Source: Verrucomicrobium sp. BvORR034 (GTDB taxonomy: Bacteria; Verrucomicrobiota; Verrucomicrobiia; Verrucomicrobiales; Verrucomicrobiaceae). Taken from it: a stretch of 64,000 nucleotides of DNA. The stretch is taken from the NCBI RefSeq assembly GCF_000739635.1, contig NZ_BATQ01000082.1, forward strand, positions 20,197-84,196, given 5' to 3'. Positions 26,629 to 36,401 of the stretch are shown here, piece by piece. Each line of letters begins with the position of its first letter. Positions within the stretch are counted from its first letter, which is position 1. The position numbers and the translations under genes are program-made. A model generated the notes under the pieces. That model searched no databases and was not told where the DNA came from. It saw nothing but the letters and a program-made list of their open reading frames with translations.

Positions 26629-29600
26629 TCAAGCAGATAGGGCGCGCTGGATGGCGGTGCGGAGGCGTTGCTGTTCTGAGGGGCGGTCGTGATACCAGCG
26701 GCGGGAGTTGACCCTGTGCAGGTGGGGGATGGAACTGCGGAGGACGGAGGGACGCCAGAGCTCGCGGGCGCGGGCGGAGGCGAGCACGGGATGATGGTGG
26801 GAGTCACACTCAATGCCGAGCCCAAACTGCCCGGTGGTGGGGTGGGTGATGGCGAAGTCCAGGCCGAAGGCATCGCCCTGGGCGGGGACGGGTTCGTGCC
26901 CCAACTGGCGGATGAACGCGCCGACCTCCTCCACAAAACGGGAGGCTGCGGCCCTTCTCTGATGCTGGGGGAAGTGCGAGGCGTGCTGCCCGTTGACGGC
27001 ATGCAGGAGCTGGCGGCTCTGCTCGAACTCACCAGCATGCAAGCGCTCCGCATAGGCGAGCCAGCCCTGGAGGAAATCCCGCGGAGTGGACGGTGGGCGG
27101 CGTCCGCCTTGACCTGACCAGGTGCTGACCTCCCCCACGGGCATGGAAGTGATGAGCAGCACCTTCTCCCGCGCACGAGTGACGGCGACATTCAAGCGGC
27201 GCTCGCCGCCGTGCTGACCCAGCACGCCGAAGTTCCGACGGAAGATGCCGCGATGATCCCGGCTGAAGGTGGTGGAGAAGATGATCCAGTCCCGCTCATC
27301 GCCCTGGACGTTCTCCAGGTTCTTCACGAAGAAGCCCATGTCCTCCCCGTTCTGGGTGCGGCTTAGCTCCTCGATCCAGGCCGTGCGGAAGGCCTCATCC
27401 TGCTCGGCCAGATCTTCCATCTCCTGTTCGATCAGCTCCGCCTGCTTGAGGTTAAAGGTGACAACACCGATGCTGGGCCGCTGCTCAGCGGGCTGACGCC
27501 AGATCTCCTGAAGGCGGAACACGACGCGGGCGGCCTCGTCTTCATTGGTCTGATCAAAGTACTCGCCCTCCACGCGATCCACCTCCATCGGCCGGGCGCG
27601 GAGGATCTCGCTATCGGGGTGGCGGGCGGGGACGCTGAGGCGGTTCGCGTAGAACGCAGCGTTCGAGAAATCAATGAGCTGGCGGTAGCGCGAGCGGTAG
27701 TGGATTTCCAGCGTGGCGGTGGGCAGGAGGTTCTGCGCCAGGGTGAGGAGGTCCGGGCAGTCCTTCACCTCGCGACGTCCCGCGGCCTGGGCGAGACGCT
27801 CCCTCTCGAGTTCGTCCAGGCCCGCGTCATCAGCGGCCAGCCACGAGTCGGCATCCTCCTCCTCATCCGACTCCAGGTGGGAGCCAAAGAAGCGCGAGGG
27901 CGGCATCTGTTTCTCATCCCCGCTGACCACCATGCGCCTGGCGCGGAACAGGGCGGGGAGCGCACTCTCCACCGGGAGCTGGGACGCCTCATCGAAGATG
28001 ACCACGTCAAACAAGCCGGGCCGCAGCGGGAAAAGGCGGCTGACCATTTCCGGGTTCATCATCCACACGGGGCGGAGGTGGAGGAGACCGAGGGGCTCAC
28101 CCCGCTCCACCACCTCCCTGAGACGGCGGGCCCGCGGGCCGGTGAACATGACCACGTCATCCCAATGACTGCGCGGGGAGAGCGGAGCATCTGCGGCGCA
28201 CCGGCTGAGCAGGTGGCGGTTCGCCTCGCGGAACTCCTGGTCCTTCTGCCCCAGCAGGCGTACTTTTTCCTCGAACTCATCGCTCTCGATCAACAGCGAG
28301 GGATGGGACTCTTCCAGCAGGCGCTTCCATTCCAGCAGGGCCTCGCGCTGCAGGGTGGCGGTGACCTGATCCGGGAGGCGGGAGGAAGGCAGCGCAGACC
28401 AGGTGGCCTCCTTCTCGCGCAGCTTCGCGTACACCGCGAATGCCACCGGGCTGAGCGACTGGGCGCGGGCGCGGAAGGTCTGAAACTCCGGCAGGGTGGG
28501 AAAGGCGGCGGCCAGCGGCTCCAGGGGCACGCTGCCCGGCGCATGGGTGTCGATTTCCTCTAACCGGGTGCTGATCCACCCGGGCGTGAACCACGGGCGC
28601 AACTGGTCCAGCCTGAGCTTGCTCTCGCAGTCCGCCGGCCACAGGGAGAGGCTGGCGTGGCAGGCGTCCAGTACTGAGGCGCAGAGGGCGGGGTCGCCCC
28701 CTTGGAGGAGGGTGCTCGCGGCGAGTTGGACGGGGCAGGATTGCACACGGCGGGCGGCGGCGAGCACGAGCTGCATCTGCTCGATGAGGGGCCGGATCTG
28801 GCGCTGCATCACAGGCAGAGGTGTCGCGCTGCCCGGCTCGATGAGGCCCAGCACCTCCAGCCACTGCGTCAGCATGGGCCGGTCCTGGCGCAGCTCGTTT
28901 TCCAGCTCGGCGGCCTGGTGGAGCGTGGTGAGATCCACATTGTCCGGGCCCACCCCGGCCTGGGTGAGCCAGCGGTGCAGCTTGTTCCGCGCAAAGAAGC
29001 GGGTGGGGTTGAGCTTCTCCCAAAAGGAGGCGGGCGCAGCCAGGCGTGCGGCATCGCGGGAGAGCTGCCGCAGAGGCGCATCGCCGCGCTCAGCGAGCCT
29101 GGCGTAGAGCCTGGCATCCAGCGTCCAGCGGGTGAGCACGGCCAGCTTCTGGCTCAATCCCTCCAGCCAGGGGACGAGTTGATTTGCGGAAGAGGATGCG
29201 TCCGTGCCCCCCTTGGCGAGATGGGCCGCCCATTGCGACAGGTGGCGGACGACGGGGGCGGGCAGGGCCCGCAGGGCAGCCTCATGCTCGGCAAGCCAGC
29301 TTTTCAACTGCTCCGGTGAATCGAGGCTGAAGAAGTGGTCGTGCTGACGCAGGAGGGCATGGCGGTGCCGTTCCGCCTGCTGAAAGGCCTCGAACGCCTG
29401 GCGAAACTCGACGAGCGTGGACTCGTTCGTACTGAAATAGCTCAGGTCATGCAGCGGGCTCTGCTCATACTGCGCCCTCAGCCACAGCGGTGTGAGCGGG
29501 GCCATCTCTGCGATCATCTGCCAGGCCCCGGCGTGATCGAGTTCGCGGAATAACGCGCCCACGCCCGGATGAGAGGTGATGGGGGAGCGTTCGCTTTCGA

Positions 29601-32600
29601 GCTGGAGGAGCTCGTCCAGCACCTCGCGGTAGGAGAGGTGGCCAGGTCGGTCGGCGGGCCCCTCATGCAGGGCCAGATGGGCGCTGGTGAGCTCCCTCTC
29701 CAGCGAGTCTATATGGCGGGCCAGTCCTTCGCGCTCGCGTTGCAGGCGGGCATTGTCGTGGGGGGAGTGGGCGGGCTGCTCCAGCTGGCCGCGCAGATCC
29801 TGCAGGGTGGGGCGCCGGTCAGAGGTGGTGTCCTTCAGGTAGAACAGGCGTCCCCCCAGGCCCTCGGTATCCAGGCGCTTGCGGACCACCTCCAGCGCGG
29901 CCTGCTTCTGGCAGACGATGAGGACCCGCTCCCCGCGGCCGATGGCATCGCTCACGATATTGACGATGGTCTGGCTCTTCCCCGTGCCGGGAGGTCCCTG
30001 TACCAGCAGGCCGGGGCCGTGACGGGTGCGGAAGACGGCGCTCTGTTGCGAGGGATCTGAGGCCGCGGTGAAGTAGCGGTCCAGCTCCGCGGGCAGAGTG
30101 GACGGGGGCTCTGGTGCATCGGTGGCATCCCCCGCGCGGATCGCTGTCTCCAGGGCGGTGCCTTGCAAGGGGATGCCCTTCGAGATCTGGTCGATGTCCT
30201 GTGCGATGGTCTGGCCGGAGAAGTCACAATGAAATAACACCGCCGCCGCATGGAGCTGGATGGCACCTGGGGTGCCAGTGACGGTGGCGGGCGGCAGCGG
30301 ACACAAATCGGGACCCGACTCCATGGCGGGCGGCAGCGTGGCCAGTGGGCTGAACGCATCCAGCACGGCCTGGAGATCGAGGTGGTCCCGGGCGCGGAGG
30401 TCATTCAGCATGTCCCGCCAGCTGGGGAAGGCGGGGCCGAGCAGCCCCTCCAGGGCAGGATTCGGGCGGATCTCGCGTTCTTCATCGAACCCGAGCTTCA
30501 CCGTGCTTCGCTGGCCGGCGGGCATGTCCAGCCGCACCGGCCAGAGCAGCACGGGGGCGATGCGGGGCTTGGCCGACTCTGAGGCGCGTGCGTCCCGCAA
30601 CACAATGAAGGGGAAGCCGAGGTAGAGCGGATTGATGCCCGTGTCCCGGCGGTAGGAGAGGGCGTTCTGCGCGAGACGGCGCAGGCGTTTCTCGCGGAGC
30701 GGCTCTGCCAGCAGCGGGGTGGGATCCAGGCTGAGCGGCAGCTGGAGCCGGGTCAACACGGCATCCAGCAGGGCGAGGGCGGGCCGCCCGGGGCCGCCAA
30801 GTTCCGTGAGATCCAGCCGGGCAGAGGTGCGGCCGATGGTCATGCGGATGAGGCCGCCGCGTTGCAGGCCGGTGACGAGCCGGCGGTGGAAGAAGTGCAG
30901 GATGTTCCGCACGTACTCCTGCCGGGCGGGCTCACGCCACTCCTCCTGGGGAATGGCCAGCAGCACGAGGGCCCGAGCGAGGGTGATGCGACGGTCCTGA
31001 CGGAAGTCATCCGCCCACTGATCCGGGATCTGGCGACCGCAGCGGGCGAAGTTTTGCAGCCGCTGATCCACGGCCTTGAGGATCTCCGCCCGGCTGTGTG
31101 CGAACCACGCGGCCATGGGTTCAGGAGTAAACGGAACCTGCGCACGATGGGCCTCCCGGCCGGCCTCCTTCAGCACATCCGACGCGGGGCGGAAATGGGC
31201 CTGGGATGCGGAGATGAGCAGGATGAGGTCCTCCTCAGTGGGGCTGCGGCGCTGGGCGAGGGAGATGAGGGCGGGGTGCTCTGCCTCCGGGTAGAGACGG
31301 CGCTGCTGGGCCCAGCGATTCTCCAGCATGGTCTGGGAGGTGGCCAGCATGGCGGCGGAGAGCTGGGTTTCATCGAACTCCAGATCCAGCTCCCGCACGC
31401 GGGTCCGGAGGCGCTCGGCGCGCTCCTTCAGCCGCACGAGCCAGGTCTCGCGGCCCAGTTGCCGCAACCTGTGGGGGAGGGGGCTGTCGAGCCACTGCCA
31501 GGCGGTGTCTGGGTGGGAGAGCAACCAGCTCGGCGTGATGATCTCCCCGCGCAGGCAGAGGGGCAGGTGATCATTGAGCAGGAGCAGGGCGGCGCTCAGG
31601 CGGGCGTCTTCCGGCAGGGTGGTCTCCGCTGCCACATCGCGCACCTGGGCGGCGCGGGTGAGATCGCGTTCACTGCTTCTTTCCTGCAACCACGTGGAAA
31701 TCCGGCCGCTCAGGAGGAGATCGCGGGCCTCCTCCCAATGGGCGGCCTCGACGGCGGCGAGGGCGAAACTCTCCGGCGTGGGCCAGGTGCGGCCCCCCAG
31801 GCTCAGGGTGACGCCGGAGGACGGGGACTCGTCGCGATGGTCAGAGTAGCCATGCGGGATGCCGCGCTCGCCCTGGAGCCAGCGTTCCACCTGGGGCCAG
31901 CTCCAGCGCAGGGAGGGATCCCGGGCGAGCAGCCCTTTCAGCAGCTCCTGCCAGTCCGGTGGCAGGTCAGCTGGCACCTGAAGGCCGCGTGTGACCAGGT
32001 GGAGCAGGAAGGCCCGCTCGTGTACGCCCTCGAACCCCCGCCCCTCGGTGAGCATCTCCAGCACCATGACGCCGAGGCTCCACCAGTCCGACGCGGGTGA
32101 GCAGGTGCCGGCGATGGTCTCCGGCGCGGCATAGCGGGTGGTCTGCCGGGAGAGCGTGAGTTGCAGATCGAACTCGCTGACGGTGGCAGTGCTGAAGTCT
32201 GCCAGCACCAGATCCAGCGGCTCCCGGCTCCGCACCAGCACATTGGCCGGCTTCAGATCCCGGTGGATGATGTGGATCTGGGCCAGGGCGTGCAAGGCGG
32301 GGCCGAGCTGGGCAACCACGTGCCGGACGATCTCTGGACGGGCCTTCTCCTGCGGGGGGATGTCGCCCAGCGTGCCGTGCGGATGGTATTCCCAGACTTC
32401 ATACGCCCGATCCTCATGACGCCCGGAATCGAGCAACCGCACACCGTGGGCGGCATCCAGGGTGCGCAGCGCAGGGTACAAGGAAATTTCCGGCTCGATG
32501 CCGCGCCGGTAGTGCTTGAAGACGCCCGTGGCATCCGCCTGGGTGGCCAGGCGCAGGTCAGACTCCCCGGAATGAACCGGCAGCTCCTCGCCCAAGGTCC

Positions 32601-32961
32601 AGCCATGAACGGTGATCGCTACGGTGTCGGGCGGGGCCGCCTGGGGAGCGGCGGGAGTGATGGCGGGTTCACCGCAATCCAGGCAGAGGAAGTCCCCTGG
32701 CTCCAGCGCGTGCCCGTTGCGGCACAGCAGTCCCGTGGAGGTGGTGCACGTGGATGTGGTGGCAATGGCAGAGCTGGCGGTGCCTTCCGCGAACCCGGTG
32801 GTGATTTCCTCTGCCGCCGGGGGCTCCTCCCGCGCGGTGGCCGGTGGGGTGGGCAGGATGTCATACAGAGGCCAGCCGCAATGGGCCTCGCTGAAGCGTC
32901 CCTGACAGAGGAGTTCTTCAAGCGAGCGGTCAGTCTGGCAGCGGGGGCAGTGGCGAATCAT
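26629..32961 (-). CDS. Giant zinc-ribbon / Ser-Thr kinase / SF1 helicase / PD-(D/E)XK nuclease protein
   Basis: 2,110 aa. Zinc-ribbon-like Cys pairs lie at residues 5-8 and near 80-96. A Ser/Thr kinase domain covers ~115-365: probable ATP lysine K149, catalytic HRDLKPAN (233-240), DFS instead of DFG (255-257), and APE (279-281). After a helical middle comes an SF1 Upf1/DNA2-type helicase: Walker A GPPGTGKS (989-996), Walker B FDEAS near 1655, QGDERD and RLNVAVTRAREK (motifs V and VI). The last ~100 residues are a Vsr/DUF559-like nuclease (LDFAI with Asp2035, IECD with Glu2051 and Asp2053). The start overlaps the radical-SAM gene by 4 bp. The layout suggests nucleic-acid-directed defence; Mokosh-type anti-phage systems also join a kinase to such a helicase but use a PLD nuclease. 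Confidence 0.85.
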   Translation of the reverse strand: MIRHCPRCQTDRSLEELLCQGRFSEAHCGWPLYDILPTPPATAREEPPAAEEITTGFAEGTASSAIATTSTCTTSTGLLCRNGHALEPGDFLCLDCGEPAITPAAPQAAPPDTVAITVHGWTLGEELPVHSGESDLRLATQADATGVFKHYRRGIEPEISLYPALRTLDAAHGVRLLDSGRHEDRAYEVWEYHPHGTLGDIPPQEKARPEIVRHVVAQLGPALHALAQIHIIHRDLKPANVLVRSREPLDLVLADFSTATVSEFDLQLTLSRQTTRYAAPETIAGTCSPASDWWSLGVMVLEMLTEGRGFEGVHERAFLLHLVTRGLQVPADLPPDWQELLKGLLARDPSLRWSWPQVERWLQGERGIPHGYSDHRDESPSSGVTLSLGGRTWPTPESFALAAVEAAHWEEARDLLLSGRISTWLQERSSERDLTRAAQVRDVAAETTLPEDARLSAALLLLNDHLPLCLRGEIITPSWLLSHPDTAWQWLDSPLPHRLRQLGRETWLVRLKERAERLRTRVRELDLEFDETQLSAAMLATSQTMLENRWAQQRRLYPEAEHPALISLAQRRSPTEEDLILLISASQAHFRPASDVLKEAGREAHRAQVPFTPEPMAAWFAHSRAEILKAVDQRLQNFARCGRQIPDQWADDFRQDRRITLARALVLLAIPQEEWREPARQEYVRNILHFFHRRLVTGLQRGGLIRMTIGRTSARLDLTELGGPGRPALALLDAVLTRLQLPLSLDPTPLLAEPLREKRLRRLAQNALSYRRDTGINPLYLGFPFIVLRDARASESAKPRIAPVLLWPVRLDMPAGQRSTVKLGFDEEREIRPNPALEGLLGPAFPSWRDMLNDLRARDHLDLQAVLDAFSPLATLPPAMESGPDLCPLPPATVTGTPGAIQLHAAAVLFHCDFSGQTIAQDIDQISKGIPLQGTALETAIRAGDATDAPEPPSTLPAELDRYFTAASDPSQQSAVFRTRHGPGLLVQGPPGTGKSQTIVNIVSDAIGRGERVLIVCQKQAALEVVRKRLDTEGLGGRLFYLKDTTSDRRPTLQDLRGQLEQPAHSPHDNARLQREREGLARHIDSLERELTSAHLALHEGPADRPGHLSYREVLDELLQLESERSPITSHPGVGALFRELDHAGAWQMIAEMAPLTPLWLRAQYEQSPLHDLSYFSTNESTLVEFRQAFEAFQQAERHRHALLRQHDHFFSLDSPEQLKSWLAEHEAALRALPAPVVRHLSQWAAHLAKGGTDASSSANQLVPWLEGLSQKLAVLTRWTLDARLYARLAERGDAPLRQLSRDAARLAAPASFWEKLNPTRFFARNKLHRWLTQAGVGPDNVDLTTLHQAAELENELRQDRPMLTQWLEVLGLIEPGSATPLPVMQRQIRPLIEQMQLVLAAARRVQSCPVQLAASTLLQGGDPALCASVLDACHASLSLWPADCESKLRLDQLRPWFTPGWISTRLEEIDTHAPGSVPLEPLAAAFPTLPEFQTFRARAQSLSPVAFAVYAKLREKEATWSALPSSRLPDQVTATLQREALLEWKRLLEESHPSLLIESDEFEEKVRLLGQKDQEFREANRHLLSRCAADAPLSPRSHWDDVVMFTGPRARRLREVVERGEPLGLLHLRPVWMMNPEMVSRLFPLRPGLFDVVIFDEASQLPVESALPALFRARRMVVSGDEKQMPPSRFFGSHLESDEEEDADSWLAADDAGLDELERERLAQAAGRREVKDCPDLLTLAQNLLPTATLEIHYRSRYRQLIDFSNAAFYANRLSVPARHPDSEILRARPMEVDRVEGEYFDQTNEDEAARVVFRLQEIWRQPAEQRPSIGVVTFNLKQAELIEQEMEDLAEQDEAFRTAWIEELSRTQNGEDMGFFVKNLENVQGDERDWIIFSTTFSRDHRGIFRRNFGVLGQHGGERRLNVAVTRAREKVLLITSMPVGEVSTWSGQGGRRPPSTPRDFLQGWLAYAERLHAGEFEQSRQLLHAVNGQHASHFPQHQRRAAASRFVEEVGAFIRQLGHEPVPAQGDAFGLDFAITHPTTGQFGLGIECDSHHHPVLASARARELWRPSVLRSSIPHLHRVNSRRWYHDRPSEQQRLRTAIQRALSA

Positions 32962-33635
32962 GCGAATACAGGAACGGAAATGGAGGAGGGCCCTTCGAGG
33001 CTCCCGTCGGTAGCGGTGGAGGCGTAGCCTGCCTCCGCCAGCGTGCGCTGGATCAGCGCGAGGCTGCCGGGGTCGGGGATGCCGGCCATCCAGAGGGTGT
33101 CCCCTTCAAAACACACGTCCAGGGCCTTCGGCAGGGCTTCGCGGAGGGCATGCTGCCACGCGGTGTAGCGCTCGTGGCCCAAGGGGGAGAGCAGGTGCAG
33201 GCGTTGATTGTCTGAACCCCGCCAGGCCAGCGTCTGCGGGGCCGAGCGGAGGAAGGGATCACTGATGACGGCGTCTGCCAGGCCGGGCCAGCGGGCGAGG
33301 TGAGGGGCGATCTTTTCCCAAGGCTGGCCGGAGTAGATGAGCAGGTCCTTGCCCGGGCCGATCTCGCGGCGCAGGGTTTCCAGCAGGGCCTGCAGGGCGT
33401 CCACCTGCTCAAAGGGTTCGCCTCCGGAGAGCGTGATGCCATCGGCCTCTGCCAGCCAGAGAGAGATCGTGCGCATGACCTCCGCCACCGTGGTCTCGCC
33501 CTGCCCGTGCGCCCAGGTATCCACACTGATGCAGCCCGGGCAGTGCAGGCTGCAGCCCTGAAACCAGATGCCCACCCGGCGCCCGGGACCGAGCGTGGTC
33601 ACGGGGAAGTGCAGACGGCTGAGGAAGAGGCGCAT
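32958..33635 (-). CDS. Radical SAM activase-like protein (4Fe-4S single cluster)
   Basis: 225 aa. It has the NrdG/PflA-like radical-SAM core: CxxxCxxC at Cys28, Cys32 and Cys35 (GCSLHCPGC) and the SAM-binding GGEP at 71-74. This type usually installs a glycyl radical on a partner or modifies a peptide. No glycyl-radical enzyme is nearby. Residues after ~150 are a small separate C-terminal region. It sits between the AAA+ gene (18-bp gap) and the kinase-helicase gene (4-bp overlap), so it is tightly embedded in that operon. Confidence 0.85.
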   Translation of the reverse strand: MRLFLSRLHFPVTTLGPGRRVGIWFQGCSLHCPGCISVDTWAHGQGETTVAEVMRTISLWLAEADGITLSGGEPFEQVDALQALLETLRREIGPGKDLLIYSGQPWEKIAPHLARWPGLADAVISDPFLRSAPQTLAWRGSDNQRLHLLSPLGHERYTAWQHALREALPKALDVCFEGDTLWMAGIPDPGSLALIQRTLAEAGYASTATDGSLEGPSSISVPVFA

Positions 33636-33653
33636 GAGGGCGGGTGGGGGAGA

Positions 33654-35486
33654 TTAGAACGTGGCTTGCAGGGTCGTCGCTGCACCGCGTTGCAAGCCCG
33701 TGATGCGCAGGGCGGCACCCGCGGGCACGTTTTCATCAAACAAGAGGCGGGCAAGGGGATTCACGAAGTGGACCTCCAGTTGATTGCGAATGCCGCGACC
33801 GCCGTTCGAGAGATCCCCCAGGCACAGGGCCTGCAAGGCTGCTCTGGCCTCGGGGGTGATCGCGACGCTCACGCCCTGGGATTGCTGTGCCTTTTGCGTC
33901 AGGCCATCGAGCATGGAATCAAAGATCTCCACCGCCACCTCGTCGCGGACGAAGTCGAAGACCATGATGTTCTCCCCCAGGCGGTTCAGGATCTCAGGCC
34001 GTCCCAGGGTGAGCTTGAAGTGCCGGGCGATCTCCTCCTTCACCTTGGCCTGGACGGTCTCATAGGGTTCGTCCGGCAGGACATTGGGCACCCGCTCGCC
34101 GTGGGCGTCCAGACGGTAGATGCCCAGGTTCGAGGTGAATACTAGAAATGCCTCTGAGAAGTACACCCGCTCTCCGCGCCCGGAGGTCAGGACGCCGTCG
34201 TCCAGCACCTGGAGGAACTTGTCCAGGATGCGGGGGTGGGCTTTTTCTATTTCATCGAACAGGACCACGCTGAAGGGCTTCTGCCGTACGGCATTGGTCA
34301 GCTCGCCACCCACATCATAGCCCACGTAGCCGGGCGGTGCGCCGATCAGCCGCTGGTCACTGTGCTCGGCGGAGAACTCGCTCATATCAAAGCGGATGCA
34401 GGCAGACTCATCGCCGAAGAGCAGCTCGGTGATCGTCTTGGCCAGCTCCGTCTTGCCCACGCCGGTGGGCCCGGCCAGGAAGGCGACCCCGCGGGGGCGT
34501 CCGCCGCCGCCTTCCTTGGCCCCCAGGCCGGACACGGCCCGCTTCACCAGATCCAGCATGTGAGTCACGGCGTGGGCCTGCCCTTTGACCCGGCGGTGGA
34601 TCAACTCGCCGGCCTGGCTGAGTTTTTCACGGTTCACCCGCTTCCACGGGTCCTCGGTGACGCCCAGCTTGTAGCGTCGCACGCCTTCCCCGATGTCTGC
34701 GAGCGTGAGCCCCTCGCCCCGGCAGAGCTGGGCAATACCCACCAGGTCACTGACCCAGAGGCCCTCGGTCGATTCCACAAAGAGATTCACCATCCGCGGT
34801 ACCTGGTCGGCGGCCAGATCGCCCCGCAGCGTGTTCGCCAGATTCTCCACCACCAGACGGCGCACCGAGTGATCGGGTGTCGGCACTGGGATGTGCCGCA
34901 TCTTCGGATTCCCCAGGAGGAACCAGTCTGGGAGGTCGCCCTCCTTGTCCACGATCCAGACCACGGGGTTGAAGAACGGCCTGCCCTCCGGGCCCAGCGG
35001 TCGAGGCAGGATCTGATGAGAGAGCACCAGCGCCCGGGTGAAGCCGCGCTGCTCCGCCTCGGAGGGCAAGTCAGCCCGAATGAGCAGGCGCGAGGCGAAA
35101 TCGGCAAAGAGCACGATGGGCTCCCCGGGATGCCGCACGATGACCTCCAGCAGGTCAAAGAAGCGCTCCGGCGTGGCGGCTGCGCGGCCATTCTCCGCCC
35201 AGGTGAGGCCCAGGAGCTTCGCAAAGAACTCCCGCTCTGCCAGCGGATCCAGGCCGGGGATCATCGGCACCGAGAAGCCTTGGGCGGGATCGTAGGTCAG
35301 GAAATGCGCCATGCCCTCCCGCTGCAACTCCATGCCCAGGCAGGAAACCAGCGGTAACGGTGCCACCAGCCCCGGCTGCAGTTCCACCGGGTACAGGTCC
35401 CGCACATTCCCAGAGAGCACAAACTGGCTCCGCAGTGGGAGAAAGCGGATCAAATCACGAAGCCAGCGAGGTTGGATTTTTGGCAT
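33654..35486 (-). CDS. AAA+ ATPase, ClpA/B-like second domain
   Basis: 610 aa. An N-terminal AAA-like half (FVLSGNVRDLYPV near residue 22, VVWIVD near 175) lacks an obvious Walker A. The C-terminal half (from ~300) is a complete ClpA/B D2-type domain: Walker A GPTGVGKT (339-346), pore loop PPGYVGY (385-391), Walker B LFDEIEKAH (DE at 411-412), and the FTSNLG sensor region. It probably unfolds or remodels protein complexes. First gene of the operon with the radical-SAM and kinase-helicase genes; the 5' flank has no regulator of its own. Confidence 0.87.
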   Translation of the reverse strand: MPKIQPRWLRDLIRFLPLRSQFVLSGNVRDLYPVELQPGLVAPLPLVSCLGMELQREGMAHFLTYDPAQGFSVPMIPGLDPLAEREFFAKLLGLTWAENGRAAATPERFFDLLEVIVRHPGEPIVLFADFASRLLIRADLPSEAEQRGFTRALVLSHQILPRPLGPEGRPFFNPVVWIVDKEGDLPDWFLLGNPKMRHIPVPTPDHSVRRLVVENLANTLRGDLAADQVPRMVNLFVESTEGLWVSDLVGIAQLCRGEGLTLADIGEGVRRYKLGVTEDPWKRVNREKLSQAGELIHRRVKGQAHAVTHMLDLVKRAVSGLGAKEGGGGRPRGVAFLAGPTGVGKTELAKTITELLFGDESACIRFDMSEFSAEHSDQRLIGAPPGYVGYDVGGELTNAVRQKPFSVVLFDEIEKAHPRILDKFLQVLDDGVLTSGRGERVYFSEAFLVFTSNLGIYRLDAHGERVPNVLPDEPYETVQAKVKEEIARHFKLTLGRPEILNRLGENIMVFDFVRDEVAVEIFDSMLDGLTQKAQQSQGVSVAITPEARAALQALCLGDLSNGGRGIRNQLEVHFVNPLARLLFDENVPAGAALRITGLQRGAATTLQATF

Positions 35487-35540
35487 CCGACATCATAAAA
35501 AGAGGGGAGGCGGGGTGCAACGGAAGACGTGGGGGCGACA

Positions 35541-35567
35541 CAAGACTTGAAGACGCAAGACCTGAGG
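35541..35567. repeat. AAGAC-type dispersed repeat
   Basis: ACAAGACTTGAAGACGCAAG and flanks resemble stretches at about 61077-61115, 62282-62325 (inverted) and 63960-64000, all built of AAGAC/GAAGAC units. It is a spacer repeat between the AAA+ operon and the mphR gene. No function is evident. Confidence 0.5.
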
Positions 35568-35649
35568 CGCTGGGTGGGCTTCTACCTTGAAGACATGGCG
35601 GAGAGCAAGGGAGACGGGGGGCAGGCCTGCTCTTGGGCGCCGCCCAGCT

Positions 35650-36240
35650 TCAATGTGATGGCAGACCGGGGATGAAGATCTCCTTCGGAAAGAGCAGGAC
35701 AAGTGTCTGGCGTAAACTTTCGAGCACATAGGCGTCAAGCCGCCCTTCACGGTTAAGCAGCCATTGCATGGTGGCTCCGGCTAACATCGCCTGCAGGAGG
35801 CGCGATGCCGCCTTGGATTCGTCCGGAAGACCCTTCGGGAATCGGGCCTGAATTTCCGCTTCCACATACGCATTGCGCCTCTGGGCCAACTCTCTCAAGA
35901 GAGGATCTTGAGCCTCATGCCAGGCTATCTGAAGATGAACCTCGTAGCTGTCGCCAGGGCCGAATATCTTGCATAGTTCTTGGATGAAGATCCACAACCC
36001 TTGTGGTCCCGTTACGACGGGTAGTTTTTCGAAAAACTCCTTCGTCACTTTCACGGAGCGTTCCAGGGCGCACCGGAGCAAAGTGTCGCGGTTTTCAAAG
36101 CGTTGGATCAGCGCAGCACGAGAGATGCCCACCTCCTTGGCGACGTCGTTCAGCGTTAAGGAAGATGGCCCCCGTCGTTTTAAGACGACTCTCGTCGCAT
36201 CCAGAATGGCTTCGTCAGTATGCAGTTTGGGCCGGGGCAT
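35650..36240 (-). CDS. mphR: TetR family repressor, MphR-like
   Basis: 196 aa from the ATG at 36238-36240. The N-terminus MPRPKLHTDEAILDATRVVL and the following helix-turn-helix (LTLNDVAKEVGISRAALIQRFENRDTLL) closely resemble the macrolide-responsive repressor MphR(A), as does GATMQWLLNREGRLDAYVLE near the C-terminus. MphR(A) is released by macrolides and derepresses mph. It is divergent from a macrolide phosphotransferase gene, and the gap holds an almost exact MphR-type operator. In the classical mphA-mrx-mphR cluster the genes lie head to tail, so the divergent arrangement differs. Confidence 0.88.
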   Translation of the reverse strand: MPRPKLHTDEAILDATRVVLKRRGPSSLTLNDVAKEVGISRAALIQRFENRDTLLRCALERSVKVTKEFFEKLPVVTGPQGLWIFIQELCKIFGPGDSYEVHLQIAWHEAQDPLLRELAQRRNAYVEAEIQARFPKGLPDESKAASRLLQAMLAGATMQWLLNREGRLDAYVLESLRQTLVLLFPKEIFIPGLPSH

Positions 36241-36352
36241 TGAGAATATTTTGAAGGGGTGTTTCGCGCATTCTGGGAATCCGATTCCTGGCAGGTTAAG
36301 GGATTTATACAGGAGGATGCAGACTGGGGAAGGGCACGATTTCGAAATCCAG

Positions 36353-36384
36353 TTGAATGTAACCGACGTGACGGTTATATTCAA
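36353..36384 (+). promoter_or_regulatory. MphR-type operator with embedded divergent promoter
   Basis: A 32-bp near-perfect palindrome: left arm TTGAATGTAACCGAC, right arm GACGGTTATATTCAA, centre GT. It resembles the mphA operator sequence as I recall it (core ATAACCGACGTGAC). TTGAAT (36353-36358) and TATATT (36376-36381) are a -35/-10 pair at 17-bp spacing for mph; the reverse strand offers TTGAAT/TACATT for mphR. Repressor binding would block both. Confidence 0.8.
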
Positions 36385-36401
36385 TGAGCCTCCAATTTTG
36401 T

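Noticed and set aside
30862..32100. 412-aa frame opposite the kinase-helicase gene
   Set aside because: Shadow in high-GC coding DNA; sequence is biased to Gly/Ala/Gln/Glu without motifs.
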